Shown here piece after piece: positions 48,321 through 57,299 of a stretch of 64,000 bases of DNA. The stretch is taken from NCBI RefSeq assembly GCF_021245805.1, contig NZ_JAJJNF010000007.1, forward strand, positions 124,001 to 188,000, written 5' to 3'. The notes under the pieces were generated by a model. The model was not told the origin of the DNA. It did not search any database and worked only from the letters and a program-made list of their open reading frames with translations. Position 1 is the stretch's first letter; the number at the start of each line of letters is the position of its first letter. The DNA comes from Mangrovimonas futianensis. GTDB taxonomy: Bacteria > Bacteroidota > Bacteroidia > Flavobacteriales > Flavobacteriaceae. Position numbers and translations under genes: made by a program.

Positions 48321-49412
48321 TTACAACCTAACACCAATTCCAAATTCTACAGCCTCAGCTTTAGCACCATGAGACTTTAAAGTCAATGCGCCAAATACTT
48401 TCTTTCCAAAATAGCGCTTTAAACCAACCCTAAAGTAAGTTCGTCCTTCAAAATCATAAGGATAATACACATAATAACCCACTTGGGTCAAGATAGAGGT
48501 CTTATTGATAAATAGTTCGTGACCAGCAAATAAACCAACACGTTTCCAATCTTCATCCCCTGAAACACCTTCCTCTGGAAATGCCACAGATTGATAATAA
48601 ATAAGCTCTTCTAAAAACTTTGCAAAAAACAAATCAGCTCCCAATTGGATAGCACTTTTATGACTCAACCGTTTATCGGCATAACCTGAAACAACAAAAA
48701 ACGGAAACTGACCACTATCAATAACATCACTTTCATTAATCCCGCCTCTTAAAACCACATTGAATTTGATGGGTTCCGTAAATTTTTCTTTGGTTAAACT
48801 GTGCTGATATTCTGGATCTTCTTCCTCCAAATTATAGGTGACTCCCAAATTAAATGCAATGGTATTAACACTTGTATTGGGAGCTCTTACATTGGCATTT
48901 GAATAGTGCAACAAACTCAACCCAGCTTGAATACCAAATCGATCAAATAACCGCTCTTTTCTGTAATTAAGCATCAAGTAAGTACTGCTTAAGATATGTG
49001 TCCCAAAAGCAATATTTTTTGGATTCTCATTCTTGTCATACGGATTGGTATTATAAGCCAAACCTTGACCGACCCGCAACATTAAATGCCTTTTTATAAA
49101 ATAAAAATTGTAGTGGGCATATACCGAATAACTGGTTCCCAATACATCATTCTTTAAATTCTGATAGGCGAATGATACTCCATAATCGGGATAATTATAA
49201 CGTTGCTCCCAATCTTGAAAGCCAAAGGTTCTTTTGTTCCAACTAAAAATAAACCCTTCGGGATGCCCTTGAATGAGGCCTAGAATATCATTGTTGTGAA
49301 GTGCGATATTCCCCTTAAAGTAATTCAATTCAAAGTTATTGGTGTACTGTTGCTCCTGAGCATAAAAAGCCATAGAAACCAAACACAAAATCACCGTGAA
49401 AAAATATTTCAT
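48321..49412 (-). CDS. Outer-membrane acyloxyacyl hydrolase / PagL-like lipid A deacylase
   Basis: A 363-residue beta-barrel protein with a signal peptide (MKYFFTVILCLVSMAFYAQ). The catalytic HxS motif of PagL is seen as LLHYSNANVRAPN (about residues 178-190), followed by the SVNTIAFNLGV region. Barrel strands with aromatic girdles run to the C-terminal EAVEFGIGVRL. PagL-type enzymes remove the 3-O-linked acyl chain of lipid A and so tune the outer leaflet. The protein is about twice the size of PagL itself, with extra C-terminal strands. It is one base upstream of the DUF2807 lipoprotein gene. Confidence 0.83.
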   Translation of the reverse strand: MKYFFTVILCLVSMAFYAQEQQYTNNFELNYFKGNIALHNNDILGLIQGHPEGFIFSWNKRTFGFQDWEQRYNYPDYGVSFAYQNLKNDVLGTSYSVYAHYNFYFIKRHLMLRVGQGLAYNTNPYDKNENPKNIAFGTHILSSTYLMLNYRKERLFDRFGIQAGLSLLHYSNANVRAPNTSVNTIAFNLGVTYNLEEEDPEYQHSLTKEKFTEPIKFNVVLRGGINESDVIDSGQFPFFVVSGYADKRLSHKSAIQLGADLFFAKFLEELIYYQSVAFPEEGVSGDEDWKRVGLFAGHELFINKTSILTQVGYYVYYPYDFEGRTYFRVGLKRYFGKKVFGALTLKSHGAKAEAVEFGIGVRL

Positions 49413-49445
49413 AAAGAGGATTATGCGGCAAAAATAGCAGAATAT

Positions 49446-50399
49446 TTAAAACAATTCTGATGCAATAGCTTTAATGTTGTCACTTTTTCCCATGGAATAA
49501 TAATGCAGCACGGGCACACCAGCTTCCAACAATTCTTTGGATTGATTGATGCACCATTCAATACCAACCTGCCTGACGTCTTTATTATCCCTACAGTTCT
49601 CTACAGCATCTATAAGTTCTTGAGGCAAATCAATTTTAAAAACCTGTGGAAGCACCTGCAAATGACGCTTTACGGCAATAGGTTTTATCCCCGGAATAAT
49701 AGGCACATCAATTCCTGCAAGTTTGGCCGCCTCAACAAATTCAAAGTATTTTTTATTATCAAAAAACATCTGTGTAACCACATAATCAGCTCCGGCTTCC
49801 ACCTTTTGTTTTAGCCGTTTTAAATCTGATTGTAACGAAGGAGCTTCAATATGTTTTTCTGGATAACCTGCCACTCCGATACAAAAATCTGCCTTATCAC
49901 TCGCTTCAATAACATCATGAAGGTAATGTCCTTTATTTAGATTTTGGATTTGTTCTACCAAATCATTAGCATAGGTATGACCGCCCTTAGTGGGTTCGAA
50001 ATATTTTTGGTGACTCATAGCATCACCTCGAAGTGCCATAACATTTTCAATTCCCAGATAGTGACAATCTACCAGCAAATATTCGGTTTCTTCTTTAGTG
50101 AAACCACCGCACAAAACATGCGGTACGGTATCCACATCATATTTATGTTGAAGCGAAGCACAAATCCCAACAGTTCCTGGACGCATTCTCGTTATTTTGC
50201 GGTCTAGTAACCCATCTTTTTCTATATAAACATATTGTTCCCGGGATGTAGTGACATCAATAAAAGGAGGCTTGAACTCCATTAATGGGTCAATGTTGTT
50301 ATATAGTTCCTGAATGTTGCTACCCTTGGTAGGCGGAATGATTTCGAAAGAAAATAAGGTTTTGCCTTTAGCTTGTTTAATATGTTCGGTTACCTTCAT
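49446..50399 (-). CDS. metF: 5,10-Methylenetetrahydrofolate reductase
   Basis: A 317-residue flavoenzyme that reduces methylene-THF to methyl-THF, the methyl donor for methionine synthase. FSFEIIPPTKGSN at the N-terminus has the catalytic Glu; DVTTSREQ, ALRGD, CIGVAGYPEKHIEA and VTQMFFDNKKYF are the FAD and folate motifs. Full length. It is third in the minus-strand series metH N-part, metH C-part, metF that begins with a SAM-I riboswitch, so its product feeds the methionine synthase encoded just upstream. Confidence 0.96.
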   Translation of the reverse strand: MKVTEHIKQAKGKTLFSFEIIPPTKGSNIQELYNNIDPLMEFKPPFIDVTTSREQYVYIEKDGLLDRKITRMRPGTVGICASLQHKYDVDTVPHVLCGGFTKEETEYLLVDCHYLGIENVMALRGDAMSHQKYFEPTKGGHTYANDLVEQIQNLNKGHYLHDVIEASDKADFCIGVAGYPEKHIEAPSLQSDLKRLKQKVEAGADYVVTQMFFDNKKYFEFVEAAKLAGIDVPIIPGIKPIAVKRHLQVLPQVFKIDLPQELIDAVENCRDNKDVRQVGIEWCINQSKELLEAGVPVLHYYSMGKSDNIKAIASELF

Positions 50400-50422
50400 A
50401 ATGCGTCATAGCCAAACCCAAT

Positions 50423-50512
50423 CTAAGTCGTTAGGTAAGCCATCAACAAGGAAACTGCAGTCATTAAAACTAACTGAACAGCAAAGCGTATTTCTAATCT
50501 GAATTTACTCAT
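50423..50512 (-). CDS. Possible 29-residue membrane peptide between metH and metF
   Basis: Short frame from ATG (50512) to TAG (50423) coding for MSKFRLEIRFAVQLVLMTAV and SLLMAYLTT. It has a basic N-terminus and a single hydrophobic helix, typical of small membrane proteins. It lies in the 188-base gap of the metH-metF operon on the same strand. Without conservation data it may be fortuitous. Confidence 0.35.
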   Translation of the reverse strand: MSKFRLEIRFAVQLVLMTAVSLLMAYLTT

Positions 50513-50587
50513 GATTTTTCCCTTTTTTGACTATACGAACTTAGCTTATAATTTGGATTTCTATTTTAATTTAATTCTATTTAATGG

Positions 50588-53284
50588 TTAAGTTTCTGCC
50601 AAGTTTGGATTAAGCCATTTTCTGGCCTCATCCTCATTTATCTGTCTTCTTTTGGCATAATCCTTTAACTGACCTGTTGTAATTTTCCCCAAACCAAAAT
50701 ACTTGGCTTCTGGATTTCCAAAATAATATCCACTTACACTGGCTGCAGGCCACATGGCTAAGCTTTCAGTAAGTTTTACACCTATGTTTTCTTCAACACG
50801 TAACAGTTTCCAAATGGTATGTTTCTCCAAATGGTCTGGACATGCTGGATAACCAGGTGCTGGACGAATCCCTTTGTAGGCTTCGGAAATCAATTCTTCG
50901 TTGGATAAGGTTTCTTCAGAAGCATAACCCCAAAATTTAGTTCTTACCTCTTGATGCAAATATTCGGCAAAGGCTTCTGCAAGTCTATCTGCCAAAGCTT
51001 TGATCATAATAGCATTATAATCATCGTGAGCTTTCTCAAATTCTTTGGCCAATTCCTCAGTGCCAAATCCTGCCGTGACACAAAAGGCACCCATATAATC
51101 TGATTTTCCTTCAGCTTTTGGAGCTACAAAATCTGCCAAAGCAAAATTAGGAACCCCTTCCCGTTTCTTAAGTTGTTGACGTAAAGTCAAGAATGTTTCC
51201 AACACATTTCCTTGCTCATCATACAACTCAATGTCATCATCATTGATGCTATTTGCAGAAAATAATCCGAAGACTGCTTTAGCTTTTAATAGCTTTTCAT
51301 CAAACACTTTTTGAAGTAAAATTTTGGCATCAGAAAAAAGCTCTGCGGCTTGTTTACCAACCACACCATCGGTTAATATATCAGGATACTTTCCATGTAA
51401 ATCCCAACTTCTAAAAAATGGGCTCCAATCAATGTAATCCTCCAACAAAGTGATATCAAACGACTCTAAAACTTGAACTCCAATTTGATTAGGTTTTACA
51501 AGTTCTGAGGAACTCCAATCTATTTGAAATTTATTTTCTCTTGCGGCTTCAATTGAAATGTATTCCTTTTGTTTTCCTCGCTTTAAAAATTGCTCACGGA
51601 ATTTCTCATACTCTTCCCTAATTTGATCTTTATAAACACGGCTGTCCTTTTGCAAGAGATTCCCAACCACGGTTACTGCTCGGGACGCATCATTGACATG
51701 CACGACTGTATTCGAGTAATTCGGCGCTATCTTCACTGCGGAATGTGCTCTAGAGGTGGTGGCTCCTCCTATCATCAAAGGAATATTGAAATTTTGCTTT
51801 TCCATTTCCTGAGACACATAAACCATCTCGTCTAAGGACGGAGTAATCAACCCACTTAAACCGATGACATCCACATTCTCCTTTTTAGCAATTTCAATAA
51901 TTTTTTCTGGGGGCACCATAACCCCTAAATCCACTATTTCATAATTGTTACATCCCAAAACCACACTAACGATGTTCTTCCCAATATCATGGACATCCCC
52001 TTTTACAGTGGCCATAAGGATTTTTCCATTTGATCTTTGGGCATCACTTTTTTCAGCCTCAATAAAAGGTTGTAGATAAGCAACCGCCTTTTTCATCACT
52101 CTTGCCGACTTAACAACCTGTGGCAAGAACATTTTCCCACTACCGAACAAATCACCAACCACATTCATCCCTGCCATCAAATGACCTTCAATGACTTCAA
52201 TAGGACGTTCCACTGATTGTCGCGCTTCTTCCACATCTTCCACAATAAAGGCATCTATTCCTTTTACCAATGCATGGGTTATTCGATCTTGCAACGGGTC
52301 ATTTCTCCACTCTTGGGTTTTAACCTCACCCTCCTTTTTTTGATCCTTTACTGTCTCGGCAAAATCCAATAAACGCTCTGTCGCATCATCCCGTCTATCA
52401 AACAGTACATCCTCAACATGCTCTAAAAGGTCCTTTGGAATTTCATCATAAACCTCCAACATGGTTGGGTTAACAATACCCAAATTCATCCCATGTTGAA
52501 TGGCATGGTATAAAAAAGCGGCATTGATAGCTTCACGAACAACATTATTCCCTCTAAAGGAAAAAGACACATTACTAACTCCTCCAGAAACATTTGCATA
52601 TGGAAGGTTTTCTCTAATCCATTTGGTGGCATTGAAAAAATCCAAAGCATTCAACCGGTGCTCATCCATTCCTGTTGCAACGGGAAAAATATTGGGATCG
52701 AAGATGATATCCTCTGGCGGAAAATTCACCTGATTCACCAATATGTCATAGGACCTTTTGCAAATATCAATTCGGCGTTGATAGGTATCTGCCTGACCTT
52801 CTTCATCAAATGCCATTACAATAACAGCAGCGCCATAGCGCTTGATCAACTTAGCATGATGGATAAAGGTTTCCTCACCTTCTTTAAGACTAATGGAATT
52901 TACTACCGATTTTCCTTGAACTACTTGTAATCCTGCCTCGATAATTTCCCATTTGGAACTATCAATCATCACTGGCACTCTTGCAATATCTGGTTCTGAT
53001 GCAATTAGATTTAGGAAGGTCACCATAGCCTGTTTGCCATCCAACATACCTTCATCCATGTTTACATCAATAATCTGAGCGCCACCCTCCACTTGATCTC
53101 TAGCAACATCCAAAGCTCCGGTATAATTTTCTTCCTTGATTAATCGAAGAAATTTTCGGGATCCCGTAACATTGGTTCGCTCTCCTACATTAATAAAATT
53201 ACTTTCAGGGGTCACAATGAGTGGCTCCAACCCCGAAAGTTTTAAATATTTCATTTTATTTTCAGACATAATATTCCCTTTCAT
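50588..53284 (-). CDS. metH: Methionine synthase, folate/cobalamin/activation part
   Basis: An 898-residue protein with the last three domains of cobalamin-dependent methionine synthase: pterin-binding TIM barrel (about 20-290; FINVGERTNVTGSRKF, DVNMDEGMLDG), cobalamin-binding domains (about 330-570; HDIGKNIVSVVLGCNN with the cobalt-ligand His) and SAM-binding reactivation domain (about 600-890; GIRPAPGYPACPDH). It lacks the homocysteine-binding domain, which is encoded by the adjoining gene. The genes join as TAATG. It transfers methyl from methyl-THF to homocysteine through cobalamin, so the cell needs B12. Confidence 0.95.
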   Translation of the reverse strand: MKGNIMSENKMKYLKLSGLEPLIVTPESNFINVGERTNVTGSRKFLRLIKEENYTGALDVARDQVEGGAQIIDVNMDEGMLDGKQAMVTFLNLIASEPDIARVPVMIDSSKWEIIEAGLQVVQGKSVVNSISLKEGEETFIHHAKLIKRYGAAVIVMAFDEEGQADTYQRRIDICKRSYDILVNQVNFPPEDIIFDPNIFPVATGMDEHRLNALDFFNATKWIRENLPYANVSGGVSNVSFSFRGNNVVREAINAAFLYHAIQHGMNLGIVNPTMLEVYDEIPKDLLEHVEDVLFDRRDDATERLLDFAETVKDQKKEGEVKTQEWRNDPLQDRITHALVKGIDAFIVEDVEEARQSVERPIEVIEGHLMAGMNVVGDLFGSGKMFLPQVVKSARVMKKAVAYLQPFIEAEKSDAQRSNGKILMATVKGDVHDIGKNIVSVVLGCNNYEIVDLGVMVPPEKIIEIAKKENVDVIGLSGLITPSLDEMVYVSQEMEKQNFNIPLMIGGATTSRAHSAVKIAPNYSNTVVHVNDASRAVTVVGNLLQKDSRVYKDQIREEYEKFREQFLKRGKQKEYISIEAARENKFQIDWSSSELVKPNQIGVQVLESFDITLLEDYIDWSPFFRSWDLHGKYPDILTDGVVGKQAAELFSDAKILLQKVFDEKLLKAKAVFGLFSANSINDDDIELYDEQGNVLETFLTLRQQLKKREGVPNFALADFVAPKAEGKSDYMGAFCVTAGFGTEELAKEFEKAHDDYNAIMIKALADRLAEAFAEYLHQEVRTKFWGYASEETLSNEELISEAYKGIRPAPGYPACPDHLEKHTIWKLLRVEENIGVKLTESLAMWPAASVSGYYFGNPEAKYFGLGKITTGQLKDYAKRRQINEDEARKWLNPNLAET

Positions 53285-54285
53285 TAAACAGCTGCCCCAA
53301 TGCTTCTTGGTTCATATTTGGCAGCAACCTCAACAATAGCCTTTATATGTTCTGGTGTTGTTCCGCAACAACCACCAATTATGTTTATTAATCCATCTTT
53401 CAAATATGATTCTATCAAAGCTTGCATTTCCTTGGCTGACTGGTCATATTCCCCAAATGCATTTGGTAATCCGGCGTTAGGATGCGCTGAAACCATAAAA
53501 TCTGTGGCATGAGACAATCTTTGAAGATACGGTTTTAATTGATCGGCTCCCAAGGCACAATTGAATCCGACACTTAATAAAGGCACATGGGAAATGGAGG
53601 TTAAAAAAGCTTCAACTGTTTGCCCAGAGAGGGTTCTTCCTGAAGCATCTGTAATAGTTCCTGATACCATCACTGGAATGTCAATCTGGCGTTCTTCTTT
53701 TACTTCTTCTATAGCAAAAAGTGCTGCTTTAGCATTTAAGGTATCAAAAATAGTTTCTACTAAAAGGATATCGACACCCCCATCAATTAAAGACTCCACC
53801 TGTTCCTTATAAGCTATACGAAGTTCTTCAAAAGTGATGGCTCTGAATTCTGGTCTATTTACATCAGGAGATAAACTAGCCGTCCTGTTTGTTGGCCCAA
53901 TACTTCCAGCAACAAAACGAGGCTTGTCTGGATTTTCTGTTGTAAACTTATCGGCCACTTCCTTTGCAATCCTAGCTGATTCATAATTCAGATCATAAAC
54001 CAAATCTTCCATATGATAATCGGCCATCCCCACCGTTGTACTTGAAAACGTATTGGTTTCAACAATATCAGCTCCCGCTTCAAAATACTTAGCGTGTACT
54101 TCGGCAATTGCTTTGGGTTGGGTCAAGGACAGTAAATCGTTATTTCCTTTTAAAGGAAATGGAAACTCTTTAAATCGTTCTCCACGAAAATCTTCCTCAG
54201 TAAATTTATAGCGTTGCAGCATGGTTCCCATGGCACCATCTAAAACCAAAATTCGATTTTGTAACGCTTGTTTGAGTTTTGACAT
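53284..54285 (-). CDS. metH: Methionine synthase, homocysteine-binding part
   Basis: A 333-residue homocysteine S-methyltransferase domain (MetH module 1). Start region VLDGAMGTMLQ, zinc-site Cys in VGFNCALGADQLKP and the Cys pair in NIIGGCCGTTPEHIKAI. It complements the 898-residue partner encoded one base further on. The join is a clean domain boundary with an overlapping start (TAATG), so it is a true split gene and not a frameshift. A SAM-I riboswitch lies 50 bases upstream, and the start codon sits in a hairpin. Confidence 0.95.
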   Translation of the reverse strand: MSKLKQALQNRILVLDGAMGTMLQRYKFTEEDFRGERFKEFPFPLKGNNDLLSLTQPKAIAEVHAKYFEAGADIVETNTFSSTTVGMADYHMEDLVYDLNYESARIAKEVADKFTTENPDKPRFVAGSIGPTNRTASLSPDVNRPEFRAITFEELRIAYKEQVESLIDGGVDILLVETIFDTLNAKAALFAIEEVKEERQIDIPVMVSGTITDASGRTLSGQTVEAFLTSISHVPLLSVGFNCALGADQLKPYLQRLSHATDFMVSAHPNAGLPNAFGEYDQSAKEMQALIESYLKDGLINIIGGCCGTTPEHIKAIVEVAAKYEPRSIGAAV

Positions 54286-54308
54286 TTTAATATATATTTA
54301 AATGTCAT
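54283..54308 (-). promoter_or_regulatory. Hairpin enclosing the metH start codon
   Basis: On the minus strand GACATTTAAAT-ATAT-ATTAAAATGTC: seven paired bases, one mismatch and three to four further pairs. The ATG of the first metH gene is in the 3' arm. It could be the translational output of the SAM riboswitch. Confidence 0.45.
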
Positions 54309-54334
54309 CAAGAAAGGAGTGGAATTTACTCGGG

Positions 54335-54437
54335 GTTATCTGTCTCTAAAAAATCAGAGTAGAATTTAGCACCTTCTTTAAGAATAAAGGGTTGCTAAGG
54401 CTTCAACGGGTCTAGTCCCTCTGCCTTTCGTGATAAC
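54335..54437 (-). ncRNA. SAM-I (S-box) riboswitch upstream of metH-metF
   Basis: The minus-strand sequence has the S-box core in order: P1 5' strand GTTATC, then ACGAAAGGCAGAGGGA, CCGTTGAAGCC, TTAGCAACC, a variable P3, AAGGTGCTAAATTC, and the P1 3' strand GATAAC. The conserved GAGGGA, GAAGCC, GCAACC and AAGGTGC blocks are all present. S-adenosylmethionine binding should lower expression of the methionine synthase and metF genes. No intrinsic terminator with a T-tract follows, so control is probably at translation. Confidence 0.93.
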
Positions 54438-54460
54438 ATCATTACATTTTAGAACTGTGG

Positions 54461-54491
54461 CAAAATAACGCAATAAAAATGGGATAACCAA
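54461..54491 (-). promoter_or_regulatory. Promoter of the SAM riboswitch transcript
   Basis: On the minus strand TTG (54491-54489), 21 bases, TATTTTG (54467-54461), one base short of TAnnTTTG. Transcription would begin just before the riboswitch, and the -33 region lies only a few bases from the cysM stop codon. Confidence 0.6.
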
Positions 54492-54494
54492 TTT

Positions 54495-55385
54495 TTATTC
54501 AAACAAATCAGAAGACAAATACCTATCTCCAATATCACAAATAATAGCCACAATCACCCCTGAATCAATACGTTCTGCTACTTTTAAGGCAGAGGCAACC
54601 GCCCCTCCACTACTCATACCAGCAAATACGCCTTCTTCTTTAGCTAACTTTTTAGCTGTTTCCTTTGCATCATCCTCACTGACCTCTATGACTTGATCGA
54701 CCTTTTCCCTTTTAAATATTTTGGGCAAATAAGCCTCTGGCCATTTTCTAATCCCTGGAATTTTTGCTCCGTCCTTGGGTTGTGCTCCTACAATTTGTAT
54801 GAACGGATTTTGTTCCTTTAAATAGGTTGACACCCCCATGATCGTCCCAGTCGTTCCCATCGCAGAAACAAAATGGGTGACTTCCCCATGAGTGTCTTTC
54901 CAAATTTCTGGACCTGTGGTTTTGTAATGTGCTTTCCAGTTATCGTCATTAGCAAATTGATTTAACATGAAATAGCCCTTTTCTTCATGAAGTTTCTCCG
55001 CCAAGTCACGAGACCCTTCGATTCCCTCATCTGCAGGAGTTAAAATAAGTTCCGCTCCATAAGCTCTCATTGTTTTAATCCGTTCTTCGGTAGAGTTTTC
55101 TGGCATAATTAAAACCATATTCACGCTTAACAACTTAGCAATAAATGCCAATGCAATTCCCGTATTTCCACTGGTGGCCTCTATAAGCGTATCACCAGGT
55201 TTAATGTCTCCTCTTTTTAATGCTTCAGAAATCATGTTGAAAGCAGCGCGGTCCTTGACACTACCGCCTGGATTCTTCCCTTCTAATTTCAAAAACAATC
55301 GGACACCTTCCTTCTGGAGGATGTTTTGAACCTCCACCATGGGTGTATTTCCAATTAAATCGGTAATTGATTGACTATTTATCAT
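54495..55385 (-). CDS. cysM: Cysteine synthase B (O-acetylserine sulfhydrylase)
   Basis: A 296-residue PLP enzyme that makes cysteine from O-acetylserine and sulfide (CysM types can also use thiosulfate). PLP lysine in NPGGSVKDRAAF (about K41), the SGNTGIALA substrate loop (about 70-78), and GTTGTIMGV phosphate-binding glycines. It matches CysM rather than CysK in length and in the ERIKTMRAYGAELILT region. Its start overlaps cysE by 11 bases, so acetylserine maker and user are coupled. Confidence 0.94.
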   Translation of the reverse strand: MINSQSITDLIGNTPMVEVQNILQKEGVRLFLKLEGKNPGGSVKDRAAFNMISEALKRGDIKPGDTLIEATSGNTGIALAFIAKLLSVNMVLIMPENSTEERIKTMRAYGAELILTPADEGIEGSRDLAEKLHEEKGYFMLNQFANDDNWKAHYKTTGPEIWKDTHGEVTHFVSAMGTTGTIMGVSTYLKEQNPFIQIVGAQPKDGAKIPGIRKWPEAYLPKIFKREKVDQVIEVSEDDAKETAKKLAKEEGVFAGMSSGGAVASALKVAERIDSGVIVAIICDIGDRYLSSDLFE

Positions 55386-56112
55386 GACTTTTTGTACTAA
55401 TTTTTATTTCAGATTGATAAGTCACCAAGGAATTTGGAGGTACTGATTGTGTAATCCATACATTCGCTCCAATGGTGCTATTGGCTCCAATAACGATATC
55501 ACCACCCAAGATAGTGGCATTGGCATAAATGGTTACATTGTCTTCAATGGTAGGATGCCTTTTTATTTGCGCTAAATCCTTTTTAACCGATAAACCTCCT
55601 AATGTAACACCTTGGTAAATTTTCACTTGGCTTTTAATAATGGCCGTTTCGCCAATAACGATACCCGTTCCGTGGTCAATAAAAAAGGATTCTCCAATGG
55701 TAGCTCCCGGATGGATGTCAATACCCGTTTTCCCGTGGATGTACTCACTCATCATTCTAGCAACAATGGGCAAACCCAAATGTAAGATTTCATGACTCAC
55801 CCTATGAACAGCAATGGCATGAAACCCTGGATAGGCCAAATATATTTCTTGAAGCCCTACACAAGCAGGATCATTTTTTTCAGTTGCCAAAGCATCCAAG
55901 TGAATGGCACATTTGATTTGCGGCAATTTTCCTAAAAATTGCTCCCAGACTGATTCTAGATTTTCATGTTGGAATTCAGAAGCAATAACAAAAAATTGTT
56001 CTTTCAGGTTTCCTAGCTCCCTTTGAAATGACTCCTCCTCATCAAATAAAGCGTAAAATAACTCCCTAGTAAAGGTTTTTACATTTTCCTTGATTCTTAA
56101 ATTTATTTGCAT
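55375..56112 (-). CDS. cysE: Serine O-acetyltransferase
   Basis: A 245-residue enzyme that acetylates serine with acetyl-CoA, giving the carbon skeleton of cysteine. The N-terminal helical part is followed by the left-handed beta-helix with GIDIHPGATIGESFFIDHGTGIVIGETAII, the catalytic His-Asp region HEILHLGLPIVARM, and hexapeptide repeats VTIYANATILGGDIVIGANSTIGANVW. It is of the longer SAT type. It is the first gene of the cysE-cysM pair; an inverted repeat TGTATA/TATACA lies upstream. Confidence 0.95.
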   Translation of the reverse strand: MQINLRIKENVKTFTRELFYALFDEEESFQRELGNLKEQFFVIASEFQHENLESVWEQFLGKLPQIKCAIHLDALATEKNDPACVGLQEIYLAYPGFHAIAVHRVSHEILHLGLPIVARMMSEYIHGKTGIDIHPGATIGESFFIDHGTGIVIGETAIIKSQVKIYQGVTLGGLSVKKDLAQIKRHPTIEDNVTIYANATILGGDIVIGANSTIGANVWITQSVPPNSLVTYQSEIKISTKSHDK

Positions 56113-56133
56113 GGATGGCTTTTATCGGTTGAA

Positions 56134-56152
56134 TGTATAAATTTACTATACA
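56134..56152. promoter_or_regulatory. Inverted repeat upstream of cysE
   Basis: TGTATA-AATTTAC-TATACA, six-base arms with a seven-base centre, 22 bases before the cysE start codon. A possible operator; AT-rich composition lowers its weight. Confidence 0.3.
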
Positions 56153-56181
56153 CGATTCATAAATCTTCTTAATACTTCCAT

Positions 56182-56218
56182 AAAAAAAGCTCCCTTTTGA
56201 ACTAAATCAACAGGGAGC
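56182..56218 (-). terminator. Intrinsic terminator at the end of the sulfate-assimilation operon
   Basis: On the minus strand GCTCCCT ... AGGGAGC followed by TTTTTTT, 19 bases after the ferredoxin-NADP reductase stop codon. It separates that operon from cysE. Confidence 0.85.
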
Positions 56219-56236
56219 CAAACCAACTAAAAAAAC

Positions 56237-57286
56237 TTAATCAATGGCTTGAACCACTGCTTTTGGGGCTTCCTTTCTACTTCCGTCAAAACCATCCACG
56301 CCACTTACTGTTGTATATTTTAGAACATATTTTTTTCCTGGATTGATAATTTTATAAGCCGACTGACACATTAAAGTGGCCTCATGGAATCCACATAGAA
56401 TCAATTTTAACTTTCCTTCATAGGTATTGACATCTCCGATGGCAAATACGCCAGGAATGTTTGTTTGATAATCCAACGTATCCACCTTAATCGCATTTTT
56501 TTCAATCTCCAGACCCCAATTAGCAATAGGACCTAACTTTGGTGAAAGTCCGAATAGTGGGATGAAATGATCTGCTTCCAAGACATGCTCCTCCCCTTCT
56601 TTAGAAATGGTCAATCCTTCAACATGTTCAGCACCATGAATAGCCGTTACTTCTCCAGGAGTTATTAAATTTATTTTTCCTAATAATTTTAGTTCCTTCA
56701 CCTTTTCGACAGAATCCAAAGCCCCTCTAAATTCATTTCTTCTATGAACTAGGGTTACCTCTTCAGCAATATCGGCAAGGAAAATACTCCAATCTAAAGC
56801 AGAATCACCACCGCCCGAAATGACGACTTTCCTACCTCTATATATTTCTGGATTCTTAATAAAATAATCAACCCCTTTTTCTTCATAAAAGGCTAAATTA
56901 TCTAGCAATGGCTTTCTAGGTTCAAAACTACCCAGCCCTCCTGCAATGGCAACAATTGGGGCGTGGTGCTTAGTCCCCTTATTAGTGGTCACAATAAAAG
57001 ACCCATCTTCCAATTTCTCAATAGTTTCAGCACGTTCACCTAAAGTGAATCCGGGTTCAAACTGCTTTCCTTGTTCCAATAAATTTTTGGTCAAGTCTCC
57101 AGCCAATATTTCAGGGAAACCGGGAATATCGTAAATAGGTTTTTTAGGATAAATCTCAGAACACTGCCCACCTGGTTGAGGCAATGCATCTATTAAATGA
57201 CATTTCAATTTCAACAATCCAGCTTCAAAAACGGTAAATAGTCCCGTAGGTCCTGCTCCAATAATCAGGATGTCAGTTTTAATCAT
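56237..57286 (-). CDS. Thioredoxin-reductase-like ferredoxin-NADP(+) reductase
   Basis: A 349-residue FAD enzyme. FAD motif IIGAGPTGLFTVFEAG (about 6-21), NAD(P) motif ISGGGDSALDW (about 160-170) and the second FAD motif GVFAIGDVNTYEGKLKLI. It lacks the CxxC redox pair of thioredoxin reductase, which is the mark of the YumC-type ferredoxin-NADP reductases. As the last gene of the run cysH, sulfite reductase, cobA, siroheme synthase, it most likely supplies reduced ferredoxin for sulfite reduction. Confidence 0.92.
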   Translation of the reverse strand: MIKTDILIIGAGPTGLFTVFEAGLLKLKCHLIDALPQPGGQCSEIYPKKPIYDIPGFPEILAGDLTKNLLEQGKQFEPGFTLGERAETIEKLEDGSFIVTTNKGTKHHAPIVAIAGGLGSFEPRKPLLDNLAFYEEKGVDYFIKNPEIYRGRKVVISGGGDSALDWSIFLADIAEEVTLVHRRNEFRGALDSVEKVKELKLLGKINLITPGEVTAIHGAEHVEGLTISKEGEEHVLEADHFIPLFGLSPKLGPIANWGLEIEKNAIKVDTLDYQTNIPGVFAIGDVNTYEGKLKLILCGFHEATLMCQSAYKIINPGKKYVLKYTTVSGVDGFDGSRKEAPKAVVQAID

Positions 57287-57299
57287 AACAAGGTTTTGT

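Noticed and set aside
53280..53290. metH split into two frames looked like a frameshift
   Set aside because: The break is exactly between the homocysteine and folate domains, with a TAATG overlap and a proper start; split metH genes are common in this phylum.
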